Source of the DNA: JBBTVI01 sp038063315
GTDB taxonomy: Bacteria; Patescibacteriota; Minisyncoccia; Sungbacterales; HO2-52-23
Assembly: GCA_038063315.1 (NCBI GenBank)
Contig: JBBTVI010000047.1
Span: 1-19,431, forward strand
Length of the DNA stretch: 19,431 nt
Direction of reading: 5' to 3'
The notes under the pieces are model-generated. The model searched no databases and was not told the origin of the DNA. It worked only from the letters and a program-made list of their open reading frames with translations. Below, one piece after another: positions 1 through 7,269 of the stretch. The position numbers were made by a program, and so were the translations under genes. How positions within the stretch are numbered: the stretch's first letter is position 1; each line of letters starts with the position of its first letter.

Positions 1-1152
1 TGGCCTCATAGCCATCACATCGAGCAGAAACACCAGCCCCAACCCACGAAAGTAGGAGTTGGGGTATTTGGTATGCGCCTCAAGGGACACTCTCCGCTTC
101 TTGAGGAGAAAGGAACGCAGTCGCATTCGTGTCCATTCATCCAATCGTCGCAACCGTGCTGTGCCATGCCAGTGATTGAAGTAGTTGCCCCATCCCCGGA
201 CAATCGGATTCAACCGCTCAATAACCATCGTGATATTCTGGGGCTGCTGCCGTCGGGAGGCATGGCGCACTTTGTCTTTGTAGGCGCGTATGGCCTTGTC
301 AGACGGGAATGTATAGAGCGTCTCCTTGCGTTTCCAGAACGTGTACCCGAGGAAGGTAAAACCAGATGATACCTCGGTGATTGTGGTCTTTTCTTCAGCA
401 AGAGTCAGTTTGAGTTTGCCCAGTTTCTCCCGTGCCGTTCTCATCGCGTAGACCACCTGATTGACGGATTTACACAGAATCACAAAGTCATCGGCATAGC
501 GCACGAGTTTGAGTCCTGCTCTCTCCATACACTCATCAAATTCAGTCAGGTAGAGGTTCGCGAGTAAAGGAGAGATGACGCCACCCTGCGGCGTCCCTGC
601 TGTTGTTGTTCTGAACGCTCCATCCTCCAGCACGCCTGCTTTTAAGAATTGCCAGATAAGGCGGGTGCTGTCTCTGTCGGGAATCGCATTCCGCACTTTT
701 GCCATAAGAATCTGATGGTCGAGCGTTCCGAAGAAGTCGCGGATATCGGCGTCTACGACGTGGACGTATCCCTGATGGATATATTCCCGTATCTGAGCAA
801 TGGCCTGATGGGCATTGCGTGCGGGACGGAAGCCATAACTGGCGTCTTTGAATGTCCGTTCCAACAGTGGCTCGATGGTCTCCCGCACGGCCTGCTGGAC
901 AATGCGGTCGCGGACAGCGGGGATACCCAGTGGACGCTGTTTACCGTTCGGCTTTGGGATATACACTCGTGCGGCAGGCAGCGGTTTGTAGCGTCTCTGG
1001 CTGGTCAGCCGCGCCAGTTCCCGTATGTGCATGCCGAGATGTTGACCAAATTGCTGAATGCTTTGTTTGTCAATACCGGGACACCCCTTATTCCGTCGCA
1101 CCGCATGGAAGGCACGGAGGAGCGTTGCCTCTTGAGTTATTTTCTCGTACAT
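1..1152 (-). CDS. ltrA: Group II intron reverse transcriptase/maturase (partial, C-terminus off window)
   Basis: Intron-encoded protein that assists splicing and copies the intron into DNA targets. The frame is open for 384 codons from ATG at 1152 to the window edge. Visible parts: an N-terminal KGCPGIDKQS segment, RT motif VVDADIRDFFGTLDH, the TPQGGVISPLLANLYL block, the catalytic YADD (residues 219-222, bases 487-498), the thumb-side FLGYTFWKR, then a maturase (domain X) region with IVRGWGNYFNH and LDEWTRMRLRSFLLKKR. The tail YPNSYFRGLGLVFLLD resembles the end of class C intron proteins. No frameshift or stop is seen. No HNH endonuclease domain is visible, as expected for class C, although the last residues are missing. 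There is no clear SD upstream of the ATG. Confidence 0.93.
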   Translation of the reverse strand, partial: MYEKITQEATLLRAFHAVRRNKGCPGIDKQSIQQFGQHLGMHIRELARLTSQRRYKPLPAARVYIPKPNGKQRPLGIPAVRDRIVQQAVRETIEPLLERTFKDASYGFRPARNAHQAIAQIREYIHQGYVHVVDADIRDFFGTLDHQILMAKVRNAIPDRDSTRLIWQFLKAGVLEDGAFRTTTAGTPQGGVISPLLANLYLTEFDECMERAGLKLVRYADDFVILCKSVNQVVYAMRTAREKLGKLKLTLAEEKTTITEVSSGFTFLGYTFWKRKETLYTFPSDKAIRAYKDKVRHASRRQQPQNITMVIERLNPIVRGWGNYFNHWHGTARLRRLDEWTRMRLRSFLLKKRRVSLEAHTKYPNSYFRGLGLVFLLDVMAMRP

Positions 1153-1723
1153 ACGCTGTGTGGTGTTTTATCTGCTCGACCTTTGATTCCTTCAGTCCGT
1201 TCTTTCTTCTTATGAACCAACAGTCCCGTTGACTCTGTGGAGATTGGTGGTCTCCGCTGACTGACGGCACAGAAGAGAGTGCGGACGTCCGTAAAGTGAA
1301 GTCCCTTCGCATGGGAGAGTCGTTACGTCTCCTCATCCGCTACTATGGACTCCTCTGACTTCCCCGCAGACATGAGCATTGGCTTATGTATTCGCCTTCT
1401 GCGTTACCGACACTGTGTTGTCTCGGATATGCGGGGATCTCCACAGGTCATACACCGCGCTTTCTCGTTCTCCATTCCCACCCTAATCACCGATACGGCA
1501 GAAAACCTGATATGTATTTGCCCTTCGCTGGTTTTTCGGCAACTCGGACACCGTATCGGCCACCACGGGTTCACAGTTCGTTTGGGACTGGACAACCGCC
1601 TCCGACCCTTTCAGATTCTTGATTGCTCAAGACACCCTGGTCTTTGGCTCCTGTTCCTCGTCAGATTCGTTCGAGACAGACAGGATTTGTATACCCGCTT
1701 GCGCTGTGTACTGCTGGGCACAC
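1153..1723 (-). ncRNA. Group II intron ribozyme 5' region (domains I to start of IV)
   Basis: About 570 nt without a credible protein gene; the several open frames here are not conserved-looking. The stretch is the RNA part of the intron between its 5' splice site (GUGUG at 1723-1719) and the maturase start. It carries locally folding segments and IIC-like conserved tracts (around 1570-1640). Exact domain borders need covariance-model alignment. It is transcribed with, and would be spliced from, read-through RNA of the upstream operon or a resident intron promoter. Confidence 0.75.
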
Positions 1724-1750
1724 GAAAAACCCCGCATGCATTACGCGGGG
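1724..1750 (-). terminator. Intrinsic terminator of the four-gene operon, used as intron target
   Basis: On the minus strand the 6-bp stem CCCCGC/GCGGGG (1745-1750 and 1730-1735) closes a 9-nt loop and is followed by TTTTTC, after which the intron begins. The TAA stop of the PLP gene (1743-1741) lies in the loop, and the 5' arm encodes its last codons (Pro-Ala). Coding end and terminator therefore overlap. Confidence 0.8.
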
Positions 1751-2871
1751 TTAATGATTCGACAAGCGCTTTCCAAAGCAATCATGCTTTGCGCTAATAA
1801 CTCTTCTTTCATGGCGCATGAGATGGCGATATGCTCTTTGCCCCCGGCTCCAAAAATTCCACCTGGCAGTACCCCTATTTTATGCTCCATCAATTGCTGG
1901 ATAAAGATACTACTCTGGAGTCGCTGGCTCACGCGTGGAAAAAGCCAATTGCCCGCTGATGGTTCAACGCAGAAAAACGAAGGAATCATGGATAAAGCGG
2001 TGAACGCTTCATGCCTTTTCTTCGCGAGCGTTTCTCTAAATTTCCATACCCACGAATCCCCCTTCCGTTCCCATGCAAGTAACGTCGCGAGTACCGCCTG
2101 CGCTTCTGTCGCAAGCGGCGCGCCATTCGCAAGGATGTACCACACCGGCTCAATCAGCGTCGGAGGCAACACCAGCCACCCCACACGCCACTCGGCAAGG
2201 AAGAAACGTTTCGAGATACTCTCGACCATAACCGTGCGCTCTCTCATCCCCGGGAGGGTTGCGATCGAAGGGACTTCGCTTGCCGAAAGTGTTTTGAGAA
2301 CCTCGTCGCTGATCACCGCAAGGTCATATTCGCATGCAATTGCCGCAATATCCTCGAGTGTTCGGCGAGTGCAGATCGTGCCTGTTGGCAAATGGGGGGA
2401 ATTCACAATCATGCATCGCGTATTCGGTTCTATCAAAGATCGGAGCGTGCTGCGAGAAATTTGAAAATGATTCTCGTGGACAAGCGGATAGGGTTTCGGT
2501 ACGCCGCGACAGAGATGTACCAAATGGTTGTAGACCGGATATCCCGGATCAGGAACCAATACGCTGTCGCCCGGATTCACGATGGCCTCCAGTATCACCC
2601 GCAGACCGTACTTTGCCCCGGGAACGAGTGCGATATGGTCTCCGGATATGCCGTTTTGGTATTCCTCGGCGACGAGAGCGCGCACCGCGGGATCGCCGAC
2701 GACCCGCGCGGGAGAGAGACCAGGTATAAGCTCTGTTGCCTCTCTCCGGAATGTTATGGGCAGCGAACGGTATGCTTCACTCGTGAGATCGTATCTTAAA
2801 GTCCCAGTACGAATCCTTGTCTCGCGATAAGGATTTTTTGGAATTTCTCTAACATGGGTTGCGGGTTGCAT
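1741..2871 (-). CDS. Degenerate class I/II aminotransferase-like PLP protein
   Basis: Fold-type I PLP-dependent protein, 376 aa, full length for the aminotransferase I/II family. It keeps DPGYPVY (108-114), the PLP-ring Asp in VISDEV (D189), and the Schiff-base Lys in SISKRFFLAEWRVGW (K221). Three usual active-site residues are altered: the Asn of the HNPTG motif is Leu (HLPTG, L161), the Tyr of the SDEVY motif is Leu (L192), and the C-terminal substrate-carboxylate Arg in the usual R-(I/L)-S context is Ala (HIAIS, A349). Family knowledge says that Arg binds the amino-acid carboxylate, so the protein may use another substrate or another PLP chemistry. Its ATG directly follows the TAA of the radical SAM gene, with GAGGAGG 8 nt upstream. 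Last gene of the operon. Enzyme family sure, reaction unknown. Confidence 0.88.
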   Translation of the reverse strand: MQPATHVREIPKNPYRETRIRTGTLRYDLTSEAYRSLPITFRREATELIPGLSPARVVGDPAVRALVAEEYQNGISGDHIALVPGAKYGLRVILEAIVNPGDSVLVPDPGYPVYNHLVHLCRGVPKPYPLVHENHFQISRSTLRSLIEPNTRCMIVNSPHLPTGTICTRRTLEDIAAIACEYDLAVISDEVLKTLSASEVPSIATLPGMRERTVMVESISKRFFLAEWRVGWLVLPPTLIEPVWYILANGAPLATEAQAVLATLLAWERKGDSWVWKFRETLAKKRHEAFTALSMIPSFFCVEPSAGNWLFPRVSQRLQSSIFIQQLMEHKIGVLPGGIFGAGGKEHIAISCAMKEELLAQSMIALESACRIINPA

Positions 2872-3816
2872 TTATTGTGCCTCCTCGGCAAGGGGGTATG
2901 GTATCGCAGAATGTTTATCTTCAAGGGACACATAGCATTTTCCGTCGGTCAGCAGATTGTACGAACGGCACATGCCATGTTTTTGTTCCCAGCCCTGGGT
3001 GGGTTCCCAATATGCGGCAATTTGCATCACCGTCCCGCGTTCGGTGACGTAGCGAAAAATTGGGCAACCCCATGTGAGTTCACCGATTTTCTCCGCCCCT
3101 GATTTCGTAAAGAAATCGAGTACGAGATCAATGGATACCCGGTGCTGCTCCGACCATAGATTTTGGCTTGCGGAATAGTATATACCGCGCGGATCTGCGA
3201 CGTAGAGTTCCTTAAAGGTCAACTGTAGAATGCTCAGGTCTTCTGCCCATGCGATATACTGTCGTATATCGCTCGCGTCATCCACCAATCCCTTCTGGAT
3301 GAGGCAGATTGCCCGTAGGGTAAGATGACCGCACTCTGGAACCGTCTTCATGATAGCGGTGAACCGCCGGGACGAGTAGAAAAGCCCGCCAAGGCTTATC
3401 GCGCATTGGCGATCATCCCAGTGCGGCCGCGAAACCGAAAGAATCGTGAGCCCGCTTTGCGCGAGCGCCCGCCATCGTTCGCGCGCTTTTTCCTCGTCGC
3501 TATCGGCAAGACGCGCGCCGTTCGTAATCATGACCACTCTCGGGTAACGTTCGGCCATGCTTCGGATCAACCATGATAACTTCGGCAGCGCATATACCAA
3601 AGGTTCTCCGCCGCCAGTCACCACTGCGCGCTCGGCGCCTCGCTCTTTCGCATAGTCGAGAAACCCGATTATTTCTGGTTCGCTCAGTCCGCGCTGTCGC
3701 ATCTCGGCAGAAATGCTTGCTCCGGAAAAACAGAATGGGCATTTTGCGTCGCACCCTACGGCGATAGGCAGCACTGATGCCGTGACGGGCCGCAACGATT
3801 CATGAACATTCGTCAT
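2872..3816 (-). CDS. Radical SAM protein, unknown substrate
   Basis: Radical SAM enzyme of 314 aa. The 4Fe-4S binding motif CxxxCxxC is at C22, C26, C29 (GCDAKCPFCF), and the SAM-contacting GGGEP is at 68-72 after a beta strand (AVVTGGGEP). An ITNGARL strand follows, as in MoaA/PqqE-like members. The C-terminal third has scattered cysteines (WGCPIF, GMCRSY, GKCYVS) but not a clear SPASM pattern; they could ligate an auxiliary cluster, which is speculation. The start at 3816 is supported by AAAGGAG 5 nt upstream and by an ATGA overlap with the preceding gene's stop; its own TAA abuts the PLP gene's ATG. It does not match viperin, BioB, LipA, NrdG or QueE signatures as I know them. Expected to act in the cytosol with the neighbouring methyltransferase and PLP protein. 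Confidence 0.9.
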   Translation of the reverse strand: MTNVHESLRPVTASVLPIAVGCDAKCPFCFSGASISAEMRQRGLSEPEIIGFLDYAKERGAERAVVTGGGEPLVYALPKLSWLIRSMAERYPRVVMITNGARLADSDEEKARERWRALAQSGLTILSVSRPHWDDRQCAISLGGLFYSSRRFTAIMKTVPECGHLTLRAICLIQKGLVDDASDIRQYIAWAEDLSILQLTFKELYVADPRGIYYSASQNLWSEQHRVSIDLVLDFFTKSGAEKIGELTWGCPIFRYVTERGTVMQIAAYWEPTQGWEQKHGMCRSYNLLTDGKCYVSLEDKHSAIPYPLAEEAQ

Positions 3817-4226
3817 ATCTGCTCCTTTTGTTGCAATGCACGCAACGCTTCTTCGGAGAACGGCTCAATCTCGTCGTTGATGAGAAGAAAAAGCTGCGAG
3901 ACGGGAAACTCATTTCCTTTTCGATACACTCCAAACCCATCTTCATTATTTTGAAAGAGCTCCTCCGGAAGAAATTGGGCCTCGAGTACGCAGAGCGTCG
4001 GTACTCTTGCGGGGTGCTTCGTAACGCCATATGCGATATGCTTCGCTTTTGCGATGCCAAGGGGCAGCTCTTCCTTTTTTACGAAGAAACATCGGTCCTG
4101 AAATTTCAAGAACGGCAGCGCTTCTTTACTGAAGCAACGGGTCTTCGCATTGTAGCCCGCTACTACATTGTCAAGGAGCGTGGCCCAATATACCGTAACC
4201 GGACACTCCTCGGAATGCCGTCGCAT
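3813..4226 (-). CDS. Hypothetical protein, 137 aa, in radical SAM/PLP operon
   Basis: I do not recognise this protein. It is a soluble alpha/beta-looking protein with no signal peptide or membrane segment. The start at 4226 has AGGAG 8 nt upstream, and its TGA overlaps the ATG of the radical SAM gene (ATGA), implying translational coupling and a shared pathway. The strand pattern TVYWATLLDN, RCFFVKKEE, AKAKHIAYGV, PTLCVLEAQF and VYRKGNEFP is faintly like small ADP-ribosyltransferase-fold proteins (a Y-H/W-A/G-T start, then A..YA, then a beta-rich half). I could not find a catalytic triad, so this is only a hint. It could equally be an accessory or substrate-carrier protein for the radical SAM enzyme. 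Confidence 0.8.
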   Translation of the reverse strand: MRRHSEECPVTVYWATLLDNVVAGYNAKTRCFSKEALPFLKFQDRCFFVKKEELPLGIAKAKHIAYGVTKHPARVPTLCVLEAQFLPEELFQNNEDGFGVYRKGNEFPVSQLFLLINDEIEPFSEEALRALQQKEQI

Positions 4227-4256
4227 ATGGTTGTCTCCTATTGTTCAATAAGGAAA

Positions 4257-5060
4257 CTATCGGGGTTTTTCGGCCACCCAAATTTGATGTTCGCCGTAAC
4301 AGAATTGGCCTCGCGAGAAATTACCGAAGAGATCGAGGGGACGGAAACCGCACAGCAGAAGGAGGTACTGTATTTCATACCGATAGCTCCAACGCAAACG
4401 CAGTTCTTGTTGCACACGTTTCAATGTTCCGTCGAAACTCAACTCATCAAAAATCCATTGCTCTGTAAAAATCTGCTGAAGGTGATCCACAGAAGTGCGT
4501 ATGAGCGAAACGGAAACGGTATTGCTGTTTTCTGGATTCGTAAAGGCACAGAGAAAGCGTGGCGCAACACCGAAGGCGTCGTTGGGACTTGGCGCGAGAA
4601 CCTCAAGGCGCGGATCAAAGATATCAAATATGAGTTTGCCGGATGGCAAAAGATTCCTAAAGGCATTCTCCAGACACCGTCGTTGATCGTTTGGTGTCAA
4701 AAGGTTCTGGAAGGCGCGAAACGGGATAAGCGCCAACGGAACCTTCTCGAAAACCGAGAAATTGCGCATATCCCCTTGAGTGATCTCAATGAGTTTCCGT
4801 ATTTCTTGCGCGTGCCTTGCGCGTTTCTTTACGGCAATTTCAATCATTGCCGGAGAGTTATCTACGGCAATAACGCGAATACCGACTTTGCCAATCGCAA
4901 GGCTCATACGAAGCGTGCCGGCTCCGAACTCCAATACCGGTCCACCGCTCGCGATTGCTTCCTCGACGTAGAATTTCTTATCTCCGCGCACTGCATCTGT
5001 ATTGCGTGTGGATACCAACGCATCGTAGTAATGCGCGAGAACCGCATATTGATCAATCAT
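4257..5060 (-). CDS. Class I SAM-dependent methyltransferase
   Basis: Predicted methyltransferase of 267 aa, first gene of the four-gene operon. SAM-binding motif I is VLEFGAGTLRMSLAI (about 42-56), followed by VIAVDNSPAMIEIA (acidic residue contacting the ribose). ITQGDMRNF is motif II/III-like, and LPSGKLIFDIFDP gives the post-motif strand. The N-terminus, YAVLAHYYDALVS, is typical of the family that methylates small molecules, as is the C-terminal beta-sheet insertion (QWIFDELSFDG, LRLRWSYRYEI). The substrate cannot be told. The start at 5060 is fixed by a strong SD (AAAGGAGG, 6-nt spacing) and a promoter about 45 bp upstream. A 30-bp gap separates it from the 137-aa gene. Confidence 0.9.
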   Translation of the reverse strand: MIDQYAVLAHYYDALVSTRNTDAVRGDKKFYVEEAIASGGPVLEFGAGTLRMSLAIGKVGIRVIAVDNSPAMIEIAVKKRARHAQEIRKLIEITQGDMRNFSVFEKVPLALIPFRAFQNLLTPNDQRRCLENAFRNLLPSGKLIFDIFDPRLEVLAPSPNDAFGVAPRFLCAFTNPENSNTVSVSLIRTSVDHLQQIFTEQWIFDELSFDGTLKRVQQELRLRWSYRYEIQYLLLLCGFRPLDLFGNFSRGQFCYGEHQIWVAEKPR

Positions 5061-5066
5061 AGGCTT

Positions 5067-5074
5067 CCTCCTTT
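5067..5074 (-). promoter_or_regulatory. Strong Shine-Dalgarno for methyltransferase gene
   Basis: AAAGGAGG with 6-nt spacing to ATG at 5060. It is notable because most genes outside this operon have no recognisable SD. Confidence 0.85.
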
Positions 5075-5102
5075 GTCAAAGAGCGACTCTGAACGTATGG
5101 CC

Positions 5103-5131
5103 AGTATAATCAAAAAGTGGCGAGTTTGCAA
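5103..5131 (-). promoter_or_regulatory. Sigma70-like promoter of the four-gene operon
   Basis: On the minus strand: -35 TTGCAA (5126-5131), 17-bp spacer, -10 TATACT (5103-5108). The predicted start near 5096 leaves a leader of about 35 nt containing the SD. The -35 box sits in the loop of the terminator hairpin of the upstream wecB gene, and the -10 follows its T-tract. Confidence 0.75.
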
Positions 5132-5152
5132 GAATCCGATCCCACTCGCCAC
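5112..5152 (-). terminator. Intrinsic terminator after wecB
   Basis: A perfect 9-bp stem GTGGCGAGT/ACTCGCCAC (5144-5152 and 5117-5125 on plus) with an 18-nt loop, followed by TTTTT on the minus strand (5116-5112), 12 nt after the wecB stop. The inverted repeat brackets the -35 box of the next operon, so it could also be an operator. Confidence 0.72.
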
Positions 5153-5163
5153 CGCACCCGATC

Positions 5164-6219
5164 TCATGCCAAAAACTTCTTGATAATTCGTACAATCCGT
5201 TCCGCCGCTTTCCCTTCCCACAGCGGGATGCGGCATTTTTTTCTTCGGAAAGAAACGCGGCGGTACGCTGCGAGGATCGAGTCCTTGGTAACGCCCGCCA
5301 CCGTATTTGTCCCGCGCGTTACGGTTATCGGCCGCTCCGTTTCTGTCCGGAGCGTAAGGCATGAGACCCCGAGAAAACTTGCTTCTTCCTGGATGCCGCC
5401 GGAATCCGTCAGAATGAGGCGCGCATTTTTTTCGTAAAAAATCGTCTCGCGGTAAGAGAGCGGCGGAAGCAATGTAAAAATCCGCTTAAGGCGTTTCTCA
5501 AAACCGAATGCGGCGGCCATTTTTTTTGTCCGCGGATGCAAAGGAAGATAGATCGGCGCGTCTTTGGCGATTTCTTCAAGCGCATCCAGAATGTGCGTGA
5601 AAACGTCTTTTTCGTCCACGTTTTCCGCGCGGTGAAGCGTTGTGAAAAAAAACTTGTCGTTTGAAACGGGGACGTCCGGAAGAATCGCCGCGAGCGTATC
5701 AATCATGATGTTCCCGACAAATCTGCTGCGCGCGCGGAGGCCTTCGGCCGCAAGATTTTTCATTCCGCTCTCTTCGGTCGCAAAAAGAAGGTCCGAGATA
5801 TGATCCGTCAGAATCCGATTCGTCTCCTCCGGCATTGCGGAATTCCGCGACCGAAGACCCGCCTCGACATGCGCCACCGGAATCCCAAGTTTACTCGCCG
5901 CGATGGCCCCGCAAAGAGTGGAGTTGACGTCCCCGACGACAACGACCACTGCGGGCCGTACGCGCATAAAAACTTTTTCGCACCCGAGTATAATATCCGC
6001 CATCTGCCGGAGAACTGATGCGCGGGACGGCTTGAGAGAATAATCGGGCTTGAGTCCGAATTCATCGAAAAATTGCCCGGCCATGGCCGTATCAAAATGC
6101 TGGCCGGTATTGACAATAAAAAAAGGCAAACGCTCCTTTTTGAGCGCAGCCGCAAGCGGCGCGAGTTTCATAAAATTCGGCCGCGCGCCGCCTATGAGCG
6201 CAATCCGATGTTTTTTCAT
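5164..6219 (-). CDS. wecB: UDP-N-acetylglucosamine 2-epimerase (non-hydrolysing)
   Basis: Interconverts UDP-GlcNAc and UDP-ManNAc in the cytosol, supplying ManNAc-type sugars for surface glycans. At 351 aa it is near the family's usual length. It shows the N-terminal GGARPNFMKLAPL loop, then D97 in VGDVNSTL, E119 in HVEAGLRS, E131/E132 in MPEETNR, and H196 in TTLHRAEN, which line up with the catalytic Asp, Glu, Glu and His known from E. coli WecB. LHPRTKK and TDSGGIQEE form the UDP site. Its ATG overlaps the TGA of the upstream glycosyltransferase (ATGA), so the two are translated together. It is the last gene of the polysaccharide cluster and is followed by a terminator hairpin. No SD is visible. 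Complete, with no missing catalytic residue. Confidence 0.95.
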   Translation of the reverse strand: MKKHRIALIGGARPNFMKLAPLAAALKKERLPFFIVNTGQHFDTAMAGQFFDEFGLKPDYSLKPSRASVLRQMADIILGCEKVFMRVRPAVVVVVGDVNSTLCGAIAASKLGIPVAHVEAGLRSRNSAMPEETNRILTDHISDLLFATEESGMKNLAAEGLRARSRFVGNIMIDTLAAILPDVPVSNDKFFFTTLHRAENVDEKDVFTHILDALEEIAKDAPIYLPLHPRTKKMAAAFGFEKRLKRIFTLLPPLSYRETIFYEKNARLILTDSGGIQEEASFLGVSCLTLRTETERPITVTRGTNTVAGVTKDSILAAYRRVSFRRKKCRIPLWEGKAAERIVRIIKKFLA

Positions 6220-7235
6220 ATTCCGCGTTTTATATATTTTGCCATTTTCTCGACGAGCGCGGATAAACTGTGCCGTTCGATGACAATGCGCCTAAGGAAC
6301 GAAGCATCGTAGCGCTGCCACGCGCCATCCAGGATAAACCGCGCGACGGTCTCCGGCTTGTCATCTTCAGGCCAGACCGGAAGTCCGATGGCTTTTGAAT
6401 TCCCCTTCGTCGTTACCGGATACACGCCGAAGAGCATCCCCTCAAGCATGGTCTTATCAATGGTCTCGGACGCCATATTGACCATCACGCGATACTGCGG
6501 ATAGACCGCGCGCAGTTCCCCCATCGGAACGGATCCGACAAATCGCATGCGCTTCTCCAGCTGTTCTTTTTTCACCAATGCGCATAACTCCTCCGCATAG
6601 TCCTTCTCCACATCCCTCCCGTATATTGTGAGCGTATAATTTTCCGGAAGATACTTGAGCGCGGCAATTCCGATCTCGGCCCGCTTGGAACGGCAAATGC
6701 GGTGAATGGAGACGAACGCGCAAGGATTGGGGTTTTGCGGCGCGCCGCCTTCTCGGCCGGATATCCAGTATCCGATGTCAATCCCGTGTCCGACGATGAC
6801 CTTCTTCGGACTTTTATTATACTGCGGCAAACTCTGCGCGGTTGCCGCAAACATTCTTTTGGAAAAAAACGCGGCGAGACGCAAATGCACATGCATTTTA
6901 TAATGCGTATACCACAAATACGACGGAGTTCTTTTTATCCACCAATACCACCCGCCGAGCGTGAAATACTCCGGATTCATGTGCACAAACACTGTGTCGT
7001 ATTTCAGGGTAAAGATGAAACGCAAAAATCGTGCGGCGCGGCGCACTGTCCCGTATCCCTTTTCTTTGCCGAGAGAATAGACCGGAAACGAATCGTCAAA
7101 ATCGCCGCGCTCAAGGCAGATCACGCGCACCTCTATCCCCTGCCGGATGAACTCGCGGATCCACAGGATCACAAACGCAAGGTCGTCATCTTTAGAGTGG
7201 ATTTTCTGCGTGATGAAAAGGAGAGAGTGGATCAT
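6216..7235 (-). CDS. Glycosyltransferase, GT4-like (GT-B fold)
   Basis: Predicted to move a sugar from a nucleotide-sugar donor to a growing surface glycan at the inner face of the membrane. The C-terminal donor half holds AFVSIHRICRSKRAEIGIAAL, LTIYGRD, MRFVGSVP and the EX7E motif in SETIDKTMLEGMLFG. The N-terminal half is the acceptor domain (FVHMNPEYF, YTHYKMHVH). I chose ATG at 7235 because the protein then begins with the usual MIHSLLFITQK strand; an in-frame ATG at 7265 adds MCWWVISIND and is possible. Neither has a clear SD. The stop overlaps the wecB start. Donor and acceptor are unknown, but the link to WecB suggests a ManNAc- or GlcNAc-containing polymer. Confidence 0.85.
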   Translation of the reverse strand: MIHSLLFITQKIHSKDDDLAFVILWIREFIRQGIEVRVICLERGDFDDSFPVYSLGKEKGYGTVRRAARFLRFIFTLKYDTVFVHMNPEYFTLGGWYWWIKRTPSYLWYTHYKMHVHLRLAAFFSKRMFAATAQSLPQYNKSPKKVIVGHGIDIGYWISGREGGAPQNPNPCAFVSIHRICRSKRAEIGIAALKYLPENYTLTIYGRDVEKDYAEELCALVKKEQLEKRMRFVGSVPMGELRAVYPQYRVMVNMASETIDKTMLEGMLFGVYPVTTKGNSKAIGLPVWPEDDKPETVARFILDGAWQRYDASFLRRIVIERHSLSALVEKMAKYIKRGI

Positions 7236-7269
7236 GTCATTAATACTGATAACCCACCAACACATATAC

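Larger units (their letters stand above)
1..1723 (-). mobile_element. Group II intron, IIC-like, 5' part (3' end beyond window)
   Basis: A retroelement whose RNA is a self-splicing ribozyme and whose ORF is a reverse transcriptase/maturase. Its 5' end is placed at 1723 on the minus strand, where the RNA begins GUGUGCCCAGCA, matching the GUGYG start and early domain I of bacterial group II introns. Further in, the stretch CCAGGGTGTC...GAATCTGAAAG resembles the conserved domain I segment I recall for IIC introns. The ORF starts about 570 nt in, as expected for a domain IV-encoded protein. Directly upstream is an intrinsic terminator hairpin plus TTTTTC (1724-1750), the classic IIC target. Domains V and VI and the 3' exon junction are off the left edge, so completeness and splicing competence cannot be judged. 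Confidence 0.88.

Noticed and set aside
73..1215. Several plus-strand open frames across the left end
   Set aside because: They are antisense to the reverse transcriptase, whose YADD and other motifs on the minus strand are unambiguous.
1619..2464. Plus-strand open frame of 281 codons
   Set aside because: Antisense to the PLP gene and crosses the terminator and intron 5' end; no family features.
2872..3816. Radical SAM protein as a prokaryotic viperin (defence)
   Set aside because: It lacks the viperin-like sequence around the Cys motif and has methyltransferase/PLP neighbours rather than a nucleotide kinase.
3828..5183. Long plus-strand open frame (451 codons) antisense to the methyltransferase and 137-aa genes
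   Set aside because: It has no recognisable domain and overlaps two well-supported SD-led genes and their promoter; the translated product looks like a codon-bias shadow.
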